DNA from: Cephalotrichum gorgonifer
Taxonomy: Eukaryota; Ascomycota; Sordariomycetes; Microascales; Microascaceae
NCBI GenBank assembly: GCA_900312665.1
Contig: ONZQ02000007.1
Span: 998,308 to 1,062,307 of the forward strand
Direction: 5' to 3'
DNA: 64,000 nt
The notes under the pieces are model-generated. The model had not been told where the DNA came from and did no database searches. It was given only the letters and a program-made list of their open reading frames with translations. Positions 13,747 to 25,170 of the stretch are shown piece by piece. The translations under genes were made by a program, and so were the position numbers. The stretch's first letter is position 1, and each line of letters starts with the position of its first letter.

Positions 13747-15390
13747 ATGGAGCGAAACGGCGGCGACTACCCGCAGACCGGGCTTCCATCACCCTATCCG
13801 TCCTCCTATGCTGACGCCCGGACGGAACCAACTAGCGCAGACTCGCAGCAGCCTGCGCCTTCGCCCTATGCCGGCGGCCAGACATCAGAGGCCAGGCCCA
13901 GCAGCTATTCCGCGTCCGGGACGCCCACTTCTGAGTACGGTGTGTATCCTGCCTCCGCTCGCTCAGGAACATTCCCCGAGCACATCCATCGTCCTTATCA
14001 CCCCCATCCGGCGAGTGGCAGTGGGAGTGGTGGCGGCATGTCGCAAGCAAACAGTTCGTCCTTGACCCCCCTCCCCCCCTTTTTTTCTTCCTTTCAGCAG
14101 AGGACGTGGACAACACCGGGTCTTTGCGCAGACGCAAAGCTAACCCTGCCCTAGATCCCTCAATCACGGCCCCGAGCCCGACGTATCCCTATGGGCAGGC
14201 GCATTCGCCGTATGGCCCGCCAGGCGATATCACGCCCAACTACCATCACGGCAGCGGCATGTACGCGCAGGCGAGGCCTGAATGGGCCGCCTACGGCCAG
14301 CAGCACGGCGGTCCCATGACGCCCAATGGCCCTGTTTTCCCTCCTACCCCCTCGTCAGCCGGGTCGCAGCAGCGCGCTAATCAGGTACGGTTGCCTCGTC
14401 GTTCCCCCCTCGTTTGCGCGGGAGGTTTTTGCGGGTGTGTGCGTGTTTGTGTGTGGAGGACTCGAGGGTTGCAAGTACGGTTTGGCGGTGTTGGGGGGAG
14501 GGTGCGAAGCGCAAGCGGCAAGGGTGGCCAAATGGCTCTGGGCCAGTGTCACTAACAAGAGCAAACAGGTGTACTCGTTCGTGCCAATCCCTGGTTCCCA
14601 GCAACACAAGCGCCCCCGGAGGCGTTACGAGGAGATTGAGCGCATGTACAAGTGCGGTTGGAATGGGTGCGAGAAGGCCTATGGGACGCTAAATCACCTC
14701 AACGCCCACGTCACGATGCAAGGCCACGGCTCGAAACGAACTCCTGATGGTACGGTTTCCCTTCATCCATGCGTTTTTTCTTGTCGCCTTTTACCCCCTT
14801 GCCCTTGATGGTCATTCTCTTCTGGCGAGCCAGAAATGGTTAGACCGAGGAATGCGTGCAAGGGTCATGGGGAGTAAGCAGGGATGGCAATCCGTCGTAG
14901 CGGATTCGGAATGCTAACATACCCACCTAGAATTCAAGGAAATCCGGAAGGAGTGGAAGCAGCGGAAGAAGGAGGAGGAAGCCCAGAGGAAGGCCGACGA
15001 TGAACGGCAGCGAGCCGCCAACAGTGCTGCGGCAGCCGCGGCGGCGGCAGCGATCCAAACTGGCCCGACCGACGGGGCTGCGGCGGATGGCAGCCAGCCT
15101 CCCACGACGTATGGTGGATCCAGGGCACTCCAACTCCCCCCGATCGGTTACCAGTCGAGCGCCTACCCCGGACCCCCCTCGGCGACAGTACCCCCACAGC
15201 CGCTGCAGGACTATCCTAGCAACCAGATGTACTCGAACTACCCACCTCCGCACTCTCCTTACGGCCAGGCCGGGCAGCACATCTATAGTCAACGTAAGCA
15301 GAGAGCCTGACTGCTTCTCCACGGACGCCAATATGCAGGAACTGACAGCTTTTGGATGCAGCGAACAGTGCACAGCCCCAAAGTCATTAA
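13747..15390 (+). CDS. con7: Con7-like C2H2 zinc-finger transcription factor
   Basis: Predicted nuclear regulator. In Magnaporthe, Con7 is needed for normal conidia and appressorium formation. Proposed exons are 13747-14053, 14098-14384, 14569-14749, 14931-15293 and 15362-15390, joining in frame to 388 residues. The first two exons encode a Pro/Ser/Tyr-rich, probably disordered region with a basic patch SLRRRKANPALDP. Exon 3 starts with VYSFVPIPGSQQHKRPRRR and holds one finger of the form C-x4-C-x12-H-x5-H (YKCGWNGCEKAYG, then LNHLNAHV). Exon 4 continues with a charged helix (EFKEIRKEWKQRKKEEE), then a poly-Ala run and a Pro/Tyr-rich tail. This finger plus charged helix is what I recognise as the Con7 signature. 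The ATG chosen is the first in frame. The short last exon ends in PNSAQPQSH and is the least certain. The second exon has two possible acceptors 3 nt apart. Confidence 0.9.
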
Positions 15391-18300
15391 GACACGAGGT
15401 TGATGACTGCGTCATTGCAGCCGCTAGTGGCTTAGTCTCAAAAGAGCGTGGCTCTTATATATACCTGCCACGCTGAGACGTTTCTCGCATATGTTTTTTT
15501 CCCTTGCTACCTATCGTATCATACGAACATCATCGAGGAGGGAGGGTAGGAATGAAGACAAACCATGCATGCATTGAGGAGTCATAAGGAAGGGAAAAAA
15601 AGTGGGCGGTTTGTTTTGCCCCTTTTTGTGTGTTTGAGATGTTACAAAGGAGGATGGACATAATGTTTTTTTGCGCACGCATTCATGATTTATTTGCCCC
15701 TTTTTTTTAACTGTTTTTTTTGCACTTGGTCTTGGGGGGCTCTCTGTGGGTTCACTTGGGGTTCGGTTTCTGGTGGGTTTCTGAGTTCCGGGTTGCTTTG
15801 GATCGGGTGGTTTCTGATTTTACGGGGCGGGGGATGGGGATGTAGATTGGGATGCGGGTGTTAGTGGAGATATGGAGGGAGTAGTAGTAATTGAAAGAAT
15901 TACAAAGCGAACTTCTTGGCGTTGAGTAGATCGTGAGGTGATTTGTACGGACGGGCTTCAAGAGACATAGATGATTTACCGTGAGGGTTGGATTCGGGAG
16001 CTAGGCAAGGAGGGTTATGGCTGTCGACCTAGTACCAACACTACATGTACCTTGCTCTTGGTGGGAAGTTCTCCCACCACGGGATAGGATCTCTACACAG
16101 GCGTGCGGGTTCCGATCTGTATTACCTCAGAGCGGAAGAGAAGGAGGGAAAGGGGGGTGATCGCGGAACCCATCGGGCACCCGAATCATGTCTCTGGCTG
16201 GCACGTTGTGGCGTATGCTCAGGCTCTGCTACATCGAGATTCTTTGTGCGAGGGTGAAGATAAGTATATCCGGAGAGTCTGTGATACAGGTTACACGAGT
16301 ATTTCAAGATTTCCCCCTTCGCACGGCCTTGTTTCGTAAACGAGTATACTTCGGGTGTTGTTGGTGTTGGTGTTAATGTTAGTATTTATAATGTCGAGGC
16401 CAAGCAATTCGAATCTGTCACTGGATCCTGGATTCCCGGTGAATGTGCTTGTATGACACTAGTTTATACTACCTTCCTGCTTTACTTACTACCTTGTCCA
16501 CTTAGTTACCTCCTGCCTTGGCGTCGTGGGGCCGTCTAGCGGAACGATGTTGCGGAACGATGTTGCGCAACGCGGGGAGGGGAAGGAGTGTCCGGTTGGT
16601 TGGGAAATGAATAGGCTGGTAGCCGGGGATCGGGGTGGAAGAGAGGGAGTGTGCGTGGATGTGCCTGTTTGTACGTTTCATCTTCTTCGAAATGTTGGAG
16701 GGAGGATATGATATACGCAAAGTATACGTGATAGTCGGGGTTTGGGGGTGCAGATGGGCTGGGGCGGGCGGGAGGAGCTCGGGCGCTTCGGATGACTTCT
16801 AGGTTGTCGGCCGTCGTCAATTGTGGGTCTGGAGACGACCGCATTCCGCCGGAATGAGCATATTAAAAGGCGTTACTTGAACGGGTATTATGAGTATTAA
16901 GAGATATTTTTGATTGTTCGGCCTGGGGTGCCGGTGGGGAATGTGTGACCAAATATATTAATAAAAAAAGGCACGCAAATAATTTTTATTTGGTATTTTG
17001 CCCGCGTGTCTTGGAGAGATGACGATGCCGGGGAAGGTCAAAGTCGAGCTGCCAGAAGAACGAACATATACATGTATTGCACCATTTGTCTTGAGAACCG
17101 GGGGAGCGGGGTGGGTGTATGTACGTTGGCCATGGGCTAGGCAAGGCCAGTCTCAGCCCTCCTGCTGTATCACCCTCTAGTGCAACCAGATCCTCGGGTC
17201 AAAAGATGGGGGGGAGGGGGGAAGAGGAGGAGGGTTGAGCGGGGTTGGGTGCTTCACCGGTTTCGTTTATCGTAGTGGGCAATATCGGGATGTTTGTGGT
17301 GCGGGGGACGGCGGCTGACCGGGTTCAAGGTTGGGAAAGATACCATGTAAAGCTAGGGTGTATGTATATATGTATGTAGGGTGTGTCCGCTAAAACATGC
17401 AGGAAATTCCGAGCCGAAGAATTTTTTATTTCATTTTCATTTTCGTCTATTAATTCTTTTTCTCCAATTTTTTTACTGGCAAGGAAAGCGCGGTAATACC
17501 AGGCGGTATCGCGGTTTGGCTGTGCGTGTGCGTGTGCGTGTGCATCTCCTCCTACACAGTGGTTTTATGGTGTCGCCAGAAAATGCGCGGACGTTGATGT
17601 GCGACTGGGAAGTGGTGATACGGGTTTCCGGCGGGAGGAGGGGGGTCCGCAATGCATACGACCCGGGGGAAAGGGGGTGATGGACATCTTGCTATCTTGC
17701 CTTTTTTCGTGTCCCTCGGGAACAGGAGAACGGGAAGCGGGAATTGGGAGGCGGAGGTCTTGGTTATCGTTCGGCACGCGACGGCTTAATGTTGCACGTC
17801 CTGCCTGTATTGCGAGTATTCGTTCGTGCTTGCCATCATAGATGGGACATGCAAGACTACGTGTAGAGTAGAATAATATCCGCCCGGCCGCCCTTCAAAA
17901 GCTTCTCGAGCTGCATTATCGGGCGGTTCTCGAAGCTGGAGAGGAGGGAGAGAGTGTGTGTCGAACCAGCAGTAGCGTGGACCAAGGAAGCAAAACAATC
18001 CAAGTACTCATAAATAGTATCCCCATACATTAGAGGTAACGGCCGTAGCGTTGGTTAGGTTAGTAGGGCTGATGCAACCGTGCTCCAAACTTGAAATACC
18101 CCCCTAGCTTTGTGCGGGTGTGGGAGTGGGCGTGTGCCAGGAGAGAGGGGTGAGGCGTGTTTTTTGTCATCATCCCGGCGTGCCTGGGGTCCAAGGAAGA
18201 GGAAGGGGCTAACCAACTATTACTTGGAACTCAGAGTCGTGGTGCAGGATTAGCTTCGGTTCGGTTCCGGGCCAGACTAGATCCTTTGGGCGGTTGAAGT

Positions 18301-19408
18301 CGTTGGCGATCGCTAGATATGGTTAGTGTGGGGGCCGAGGGAAAGGGGAGAAATGCATGGAGGGAATATAAAACATGGCTAGCATTGATTACATGTATAG
18401 TGCTTACGAACCAACCCGGGCCGGCCCTGTCTGTACTCATTGCGTCGTAGTCCATGCCTGGTGGGAAGCATGGCGTCTATCTAATATCTGACATCCTAAT
18501 TTAGGCTTCCCGAAAGAAGAAGGAATAACCGGACTACGGACTACGTCCAGCTAAACCGAAGTATGCGGGAAACGAGGACCGGCTTACTCGTAGCTCTAAA
18601 CTCTGAAGCCAGATCCTATACCATGCCATGTACTCCATATTTAATATTTGATATTGAAGGAGATATGGTACATAGGTCGTGTGTGCTTCCTTGGTGTAGC
18701 TCGTGATTCGGACAGCAAGTCTGTGGGACCTGTCAGTAGACTTGATCTTGATATTTGAATTACGGATGCAGGGGGTGTAGATATATGCTGTTCGATTATA
18801 AGTACCCATACCCTTCCACTGCCAGACAAGATGAAGTGCACTTCTAGAACTTAAAATTTTATTGATGCCGATTGAAGTGGAAGGGGCGTTGCTGGAGCTG
18901 GCAATGACATCAGCACAGCTGCCCCTCCTCCAAAAATGACGCGACGCGACAAAAAAAAGGATGGCACACTTTTTTGGTCCCCCCCCTCGCTCCTTCCCTC
19001 GCTTCGCGGCCCCAATAGCCAGTTCCCCTTTTCACCTAAGCTTTGAAGACTAAGAGAAGAAGAAGAAAGCCACTCACGCAAACATATCAACATCTATCGC
19101 ACCACTTTCTCATCATTTAAACTTTATTTTTCCACCCTCTGGCCAATGCGCAACGTGACGAACCTTAAAAGGGAACCTTAAAAGTGCAGGAAGCAGCAGT
19201 CACCAAGAGTGGGTTTGCGCTGCTCTGAGAGGAGGTGCCACTGGGTACTTTCACATTCCCATCCAGACAGTGTCACTTTAAGAGTGGGGCCAGCGAGAGA
19301 AAGAGAGAGCAAGCATACACAGTTGCCTGTGGCTTGTTCATCGACGGCTGTGACCATAGTCACCCTCGACGATCCGACGACCGGCTCACTACGAAGAGCC
19401 CTGCTGAA
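15391..19408. other. intergenic DNA between con7 and AAR2
   Basis: The first 400 bases or so are T-rich and probably hold the con7 3' end. The rest has no supported gene. A 13-bp direct tandem repeat (GGAACGATGTTGC) occurs at 16541-16566 and a GTGTGC run near 17521-17545. One TACTCGTA copy lies at 18585. About 18.9-19.4 kb is probably the AAR2 promoter and leader. Confidence 0.6.
16541..16566. repeat. two tandem copies of a 13-bp unit
   Basis: GGAACGATGTTGC is repeated exactly at 16541-16553 and 16554-16566, with a partial third copy after it (GCAACG). It lies in intergenic DNA with no gene nearby. Confidence 0.8.
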
Positions 19409-20941
19409 ATGAAGCTAGCCAGCTCCGATGGTGGTGACTCTGATAGCCGACTGACTTCCATAACCAGCACCTCCACCCCGGCGACTAGCCTGCTGAGGTC
19501 TGACTCTACCGTCTCCGGTGTTTCCCACGTCTCCATCCCCGCCATCGGCTCCTATCCTCTCGGCTCCCTTCAAGTCATCACCGCTGACGGCCCGCTGTCC
19601 CGACAGGCTCAGGTGAACGCCGCCAGCCAGCAGCAACAGAAACAAGACATGACACCCGACCCACACAACCAGGGCGACTTGGCCCTGGGCGGCGACGTCG
19701 TCCTCGTGCTGGACCTGCCCGAGAAGTTCACAGTCGGCTACGACTCCATTTCCTTCCGCGCCCGCAAATTCCGCGGCGTAAAGGAGATACCCGCCGGCGC
19801 CCACTTCTTCTGGGCCTCGGAGGACGACGCTGGCGCCATGCGCACGGGCTTCTGGGTCATCACCGACAGGCCCGAGCAGATCCACGTCGTCCAGTGGGAC
19901 AAGTTCAACGACGTCCTCGGCGAGCCGGCGAGCAAGACTGAGGCGCGGTTCCAGCGCCGCGACGTCGCCGACGTCCTCCCACAGCTCCCGTCGTACTACA
20001 ACCCCGTACCCTCGGTAGGAGGGGGAAATATTCCCGGCAGCGGAAACGGCGGCGGCGGCGCCAACTCGCAAGGGCTCGACGACCTAAAAGAGGACGGCAT
20101 GTGGCAGCGCCTCACGTCGCATATCACCCCCAAGATGCTTGCGCGCGTCACGGGCAAGGAGGCCGGTCCCTGGCACGTCCATACGACAGACAGGGTCAAG
20201 GGAACCACGGTCCTCCCCGCCGAGCGCGAGCTCGAGCGCACCGTCAGCGTCGTGGCCGTCGACGTCCTCTCCTTCTCGTTCGCGCAGACCGACAAGACCT
20301 ACGCGGCCGACTCGCTCGGTGCCGAGCGCACGGAGCAGGCCCTCGACGCTACGGCCTACATGCTCTCCGTCGTCGACGACCCCGAGAGGCGCCTCACGGA
20401 CGACGACGTCGTCGGCGAGCTGCAGCTGGCCTTCCTGGTCGGCATGCACCTGGGCAACGAGAGCTGCGTGCACCAGTGGTGGCACGTGGTCCTCCGCGTG
20501 TTCCTGCGCGCGTACGCGCTCGCCGCCACGAAGCCGTTCCTCGCCTCCAAGTTCCTCCGCGCGCTCACGGCGCAGCTCGTGTACGACGACACGCGGCTCG
20601 AGGGCTCCGTCTTCGACTTCGGGTCGGACCTGGCGAGGCGGCTGAGGCTCGGCCTGACGGTCTACCGCCGGAGGCTGCACGAGATCCTCCGCGACGGGCC
20701 GTGCGCGTCCCAGCTCGACGTGAGCGTCGCCTTCTCGGAGCTCGAGGCCGTGGCCGTCGGGTTCGGGTGGGACCTACGCGGGGACTACCTGAGGACCGGA
20801 AAGGTGATGCTCGAGGACGGGGAGGAGGTCGAGGTGGACATGGACGATCTCGAGGCCGAGGACGAGAGGGGCGAGTTCGCGGCCACGGTCGTGGAGACGG
20901 ACGAGGCGGGGAGGCAGATGGATTTGGTCTCGTGGGACTAG
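19409..20941 (+). CDS. AAR2: AAR2-family U5 snRNP assembly factor
   Basis: AAR2 holds Prp8 in cytoplasmic U5 snRNP precursors before Brr2 replaces it, so the product should act in spliceosome maturation. The single exon encodes 510 residues. After a Ser/Thr-rich leader, residues about 90-150 contain the family's N-terminal domain: GGDVVLVLDLPEKFTVGYDS, then FRGVKEIPAGAHFFW and GFWVITD. The C-terminal alpha-helical domain follows (QLAFLVGMHLGNESCVHQWW), then an acidic end rich in Asp and Glu. The ATG at 19409 was preferred to an upstream in-frame ATG at 19235, because the 58 residues between them look unlike protein. The upstream neighbour is several kb away and the downstream neighbour, uS9, converges on it. 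Confidence 0.9.
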   Translation: MKLASSDGGDSDSRLTSITSTSTPATSLLRSDSTVSGVSHVSIPAIGSYPLGSLQVITADGPLSRQAQVNAASQQQQKQDMTPDPHNQGDLALGGDVVLVLDLPEKFTVGYDSISFRARKFRGVKEIPAGAHFFWASEDDAGAMRTGFWVITDRPEQIHVVQWDKFNDVLGEPASKTEARFQRRDVADVLPQLPSYYNPVPSVGGGNIPGSGNGGGGANSQGLDDLKEDGMWQRLTSHITPKMLARVTGKEAGPWHVHTTDRVKGTTVLPAERELERTVSVVAVDVLSFSFAQTDKTYAADSLGAERTEQALDATAYMLSVVDDPERRLTDDDVVGELQLAFLVGMHLGNESCVHQWWHVVLRVFLRAYALAATKPFLASKFLRALTAQLVYDDTRLEGSVFDFGSDLARRLRLGLTVYRRRLHEILRDGPCASQLDVSVAFSELEAVAVGFGWDLRGDYLRTGKVMLEDGEEVEVDMDDLEAEDERGEFAATVVETDEAGRQMDLVSWD

Positions 20942-22553
20942 GGGGTCTACTGGCGCTGAATCTCGGTCTTGGGGCCTCCCTGATGCGGCGGCGGTGTCTC
21001 TCGGGGAACGGACGGGGCCGTGTCTCCGTCCACCATGGCCCGGTGCTTGAGGTGAGAAGTTTAAGGGGGGTTGGGCTCAGTGAACCCACACGTTTGTGTT
21101 TTCTCCTCTTCTGCTCTGCATGTGTGTTATATCTAGTCTCTTGTTTCACGAGGCACTTGCCTTTTTTGGCACTTGGAGTTTAGGAAGGCAGGTCATGAGT
21201 ACGGGCATTTGCATTTGCATTGGCATGGGCCATCTGAGGTTCTGTACTTGTTTGCATCCACGGCGCAGGGGAGTTCCGGAAAAGGGGGGGAAGGGGGGAG
21301 CATTATGACGAGGCTCACGCGGCCTTTTGCTCACATGTGCGAAGAGATGCAGGGCCTTTGATCTCCGTATCTGAGTTGTAGCTAAGGCGACTGCCACAGG
21401 GTTTCGTTGAAGCCTTGTATGGACTTGATATTAATACAAATGTATAAATTTCCAAATCCATTGCCTCCAAGGGTACAGACAGAGGAGAGATAGGCGTAAG
21501 GTCCGGGAAGATCTGGGGACTGGCCCAACCCGGGCCTGGCTCCCCCTTACGGGTATAAGGAGGGTGGTGTCCTGTCAGAGTCATCATGTGGGCTCTCAAT
21601 GTGTACTCAGGAGGTTGGCAACAGTATAATTTAGAGGTATCAAGACGTACAGATTAGATTGAACATAGATATAGGGAATTTGAGATGTTTGCACGTCAAC
21701 CAGAACGGTCCCTCCATCGGGAGAGGAGAGACCAACTAATAGTTCCCGTTCATCAGAGCGGGATTGATGCAATTGGTCGTTTGATATAAGCACTTCTTCG
21801 GCGCAACCACAGCCATGACCTTCGTCAAGAAGGGGCTGGATTGTAATTTGACATCCGTGCTAGGAAAACCACCCCCATATGGAACAGATTGTGGGATCGG
21901 ACCGCCGAAACTTGGGACACGGCGAAGACGGATACCTTTTAGGTCGACGTGGTATCTGTGACTCTCCCCGTCTCACTCACCTTCAGCTCTCGTACGAAAG
22001 GGGAAAGCAGACTGGGACCAGGTTGCTGGCACCGTCTCCCCACACGCCAGCCAAAACACGGGGACATCACACCGGAGTGGACCAACTTGCCTCAGTTTCT
22101 TTCGTTTCATTGATTCATTTGCCTGCCTTGTCCCTTGTACAAATCCGGCCCGAGCAAGACAATGCCATGCAACGCGTGAGAGACGCCTCTTTTTTCACAC
22201 ACAAAAAGAGAAGAGAGAGAGAAAAAAAACGAGATAAAAAAAGAATCAACATTTTTTGCCTTTCTCCGACTCCGAAACCCCCGGGGAAGGGGGAGGGGGC
22301 CGGCCAACACACGCCTCCCGCCCCCCAGGGTTTGTTAATAGATTTCCCTTTTTACCCCCCGGATATTCCCCTCGGAGAGTGTAAAAAATATCCGCCCCCA
22401 CACACCACACACACACCACGCACTCCATGCACCTCTTCCTCCTCCTCCTATGCCGCGCGCGGACCTCGCGAGGCCAACGCGCACGGCAGTAGTAGTAGAA
22501 AGACACATCCCCAGAACTCCAGAGAGCCGCGAGAGGGCCCCCGTCTTGGCCGT
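20942..22553. other. convergent intergenic region, AAR2 to uS9
   Basis: This holds the 3' flanks of two genes that point toward each other. It is rich in A runs and C runs, especially at 22190-22400. A 371-codon open frame at 21879-22994 runs antisense through the last uS9 exon and has no protein character of its own. I see no further gene. Confidence 0.6.
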
Positions 22554-23445
22554 TTAACGGTAAGACTTCTGGAACCTGGCCCTGGCGCCGGGACCACCGA
22601 ACTTCTTGGGCTCGCAGCGGCGGTTGTCGGCGACGAGGAGGGTGCGGTCGAAGGCGACGAGGGCCTGCTTGAGGAGGTTCTTGGAGTGCTCGTCGACGAA
22701 CTTCTGGTAGTAGGCGATCAGGGACTTGGCGATCGCCTGACGGATGGCGTAGATCTGCGAGGTGTGACCACCACCGGTGACGCGGACACGGATGTCAACT
22801 GGGCCAAAGTTAGCGGGTGCTCTCCCGAGGGGATGTGGGTTGCCCCCCCATCCCTTCCCTTCCAAACCCCCCAAAAACGTATTCCTCACGGTATTCGACC
22901 GGGGGCGTTTGGGCCGAGGAATATGGGAGGCTTCCGGGGATGTGATGTACCTTGCGAGAACTTGTCGAGACCGAGGACGAGAAGGGGCTCGTAGACCTTG
23001 TACCGGAGGATGGCGGGCTGGACGCTACAGGCAAGAAAAAAACGTATCAGCATGGTTCCAGGCACCAGGTTCGTCGGAAGATGAGGGACGTCGGTAGGGG
23101 CTACTCACAGGTGGAGAGGACGGCCATTGACCTTGACGATGGGGGTAGGACCACGGCGAGGCTATTCCCAAGTCAGCAAATTCGTTCAGATATATCATTG
23201 TTCAGCGATTCCCCCTCCCAGACGCAAGACGGCCCTGGCCGCAGAGACTGGTCCTTCTGCTCGCCCATCCCACTTCGCAGCACACACACACAACCATCGT
23301 GAACCGAGAGGCCAAACCCTGAGCCGACAAGGAGAGAGGGTGGCCCTAGAAAACTAGAGGACGAAGGGATCCTTACGGTGCAGTGGGCGACGGCGGTGGC
23401 CGTCTTCTTCTTGCCGAAGCACTGGACGCTCTGAGGGGCAGTCAT
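22554..23445 (-). CDS. RPS16: 40S ribosomal protein uS9 (S16)
   Basis: Component of the small cytosolic ribosomal subunit near the decoding centre. Four exons on the minus strand (23377-23445, 23109-23161, 22951-23024, 22554-22798) join to 146 residues, close to the usual length of about 142. The start MTAPQSVQCFGKKKTATAVA and the parts YKVYEPLLVLGLDKF, VDIRVRVTGGGHTSQ, AIRQAIAKSLIAYYQK, DNRRCEPKKFGGPGARAR and the terminal FQKSYR are diagnostic of eukaryotic uS9. Exon phases agree at every junction. The piece around the first junction (HCT, then PRRGPTPIVKVNG) is 3 or 4 residues longer than the form I remember, so that boundary is slightly uncertain. It is divergent from SNF8 with about 570 bases between start codons, which may be a shared promoter region. 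Confidence 0.95.
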
Positions 23446-24015
23446 ATTTGCTGATTGTGTTGGTTGACTGACGGGGGGGGGTTTGTCGATGTCGTCTCGA
23501 AGTTGGGCGCGGCGGGGGGAATTAATTGGGGGGGGAGAGGAAGGTCGGTCAGCAGGCTCAAGATTTCACTAGGTTCCTCGCGCGCCGAGTCGATTTTTTG
23601 CCCGCAGGTGCTTTTCGTGGTGGTTCCCCTTCGTGGGGCTTCAGGGTTGGATGGGTGGATTAGGCGAGGTTCTGCCGACACGTGATGAAAGACTTTTTGA
23701 TCGGCGGTGGCCTGGACTTGGAGTGGGTCCTCGTCCCCAGCTCTGCCTGCAACTTGTACGTCCAATATCATGTAACAGAGCACTAAGTCGCTTTGAAAGA
23801 TGCTTATGTCATGGGCAACCTCCCCCTCTCATCATCCCCTCCAACCTTCAACATCCCCCCTCCCTCACCTATCCAGCAGGACGTCCTGTGAGCGCAGGAG
23901 GTCCTATCGAGGGGGTAGCTCACCTCTTCACCGATTCCTTAGACGACACAAAAGAAGAAATCACCCGCAAAATAATCCAAAAAAAAAATAACTTCTCCCA
24001 TCTGAACCCGTAACC

Positions 24016-24795
24016 ATGTCCCGCAAAGGCGTCGGCATCGCGGCCTTCGACCGCAACCGCCTGACGTCGGCCCAGTTCGCCTCCCACGGCACCACGCTCC
24101 GCACCGCCAACGCCCAGGCCCTCGAGGCGCAGCTCTCCGTCTTCCGCTCCCTCGTGCAGCAGTTCGCGGCCACCCACGCCAAGGACATCCGCTCGAACCC
24201 TTCCTTCCGCGCGCAGTTCGCGCGCATGTGCGCCGCCATCGGCGTCGACCCCCTCGCCGCCTCCTCGTCCTCGAACTCCTCCAATTCCGGGTCCGGGTCG
24301 ATCTGGGGGCAGCTCCTGGGGAGGTCCGTGAACGACTTCTACTTCGAGCTGGCCGTGAGGGTCGTGGAGGTCTGCGGCGACACGAGGGGCGAGAACGGCG
24401 GGCTCCTCGGGCTAAGGGAGGCGTGCGAGCGGATAAGGAGGGGGAGGGTCGAGGGCGCGGCCGAGATCACCGAGGACGACGTCCTGCGCGCTGTCGAGAC
24501 GCTGAAGCCCCTCGGATCCTCGTATAGCGTGCTGCACGTCGGGAGCAAGGCCTACATACGCTCCGTCCCGCGGGAGCTGAACACGGACCAGAGCGCCGTG
24601 CTGGAGGCCGCGCAGGTCATGGGGTACGTCTCCGTCGAGATGCTGGTTCTCAACCTGGGGTGGACGCGCGCGAGGGCGCAGACGGCCGTGGAGGATCTCA
24701 TGGGCGAGGGGATGCTGTGGGTGGACAAGCAGGTGAGGCCGTGGGAGTACTGGAGCCCTACGTTTATGGTGCAGGACGTGGAGGCGGACACGTGA
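24016..24795 (+). CDS. SNF8: ESCRT-II subunit SNF8 (Vps22)
   Basis: SNF8 joins Vps25 and Vps36 in ESCRT-II, which helps sort ubiquitinated membrane proteins into multivesicular bodies. The single exon encodes 259 residues, the normal size. The beginning MSRKGVGIAAFDRNRLT and the segment FRSLVQQFAATHAKDIRSNP match the family's N-terminal helical region. A Ser/Asn-rich insert (about residues 83-95) precedes IWGQLLGRSVNDFYFELAVR and VEVC. Two winged-helix domains follow, with ITEDDVLRAVETLKPLGSSY and a second ending in DLMGEGMLWVDKQ. The ATG at 24016 has A at -3 (ACCATGT context ACC-ATG) and begins at the conserved N terminus. It is divergent from the uS9 gene. Confidence 0.96.
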   Translation: MSRKGVGIAAFDRNRLTSAQFASHGTTLRTANAQALEAQLSVFRSLVQQFAATHAKDIRSNPSFRAQFARMCAAIGVDPLAASSSSNSSNSGSGSIWGQLLGRSVNDFYFELAVRVVEVCGDTRGENGGLLGLREACERIRRGRVEGAAEITEDDVLRAVETLKPLGSSYSVLHVGSKAYIRSVPRELNTDQSAVLEAAQVMGYVSVEMLVLNLGWTRARAQTAVEDLMGEGMLWVDKQVRPWEYWSPTFMVQDVEADT

Positions 24796-25170
24796 GCTCT
24801 GGGGCACTGGGATTTGGGAATGCATATGCAGCGAGGCGTTTAGGGACAGGGTTCTGGGATAACTGCGGGTCATGGGTGATGAATATTCCCTGATAGACAT
24901 GGGGAGTACGTCTTGATTTCTTATACACTTACAACGGAGTCTCAGAAATATATCTCACTGGGCGTGTTTTGATTTGATGATACGTACCGCCCCTTGCTCT
25001 ACTGCGATTGCTTATCCCGCTCTCGGTATTCTTCATCGGATATGTATCGGCGATATCCTGTATAGCATTGTACACCTACTCGATACCATATATATAACCC
25101 ATATACTCTCACAGCACGACGCGCCCAAGGAGAAACGCCAAGCATGCAAAACATGCACCCTCACCATCCT
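24796..25170. other. convergent intergenic region, SNF8 to alkaline phosphatase
   Basis: Short A/T-richer stretch with the 3' flanks of the two converging genes. No further gene or repeat seen. Confidence 0.7.

Noticed and set aside
19235..19408. N-terminal extension of AAR2 from the ATG at 19235
   Set aside because: The 58 added residues look like translated leader and precede a typical start.
20101..21183. 360-codon open frame overlapping AAR2 in another frame
   Set aside because: It is Arg/Ala/Pro-rich, as expected from reading a GC3-biased gene in the wrong frame; AAR2 explains the locus.
21879..22994. 371-codon + strand open frame
   Set aside because: It runs antisense through uS9 exon 4 and through low-complexity A and C runs; translation is repetitive and unlike a protein.
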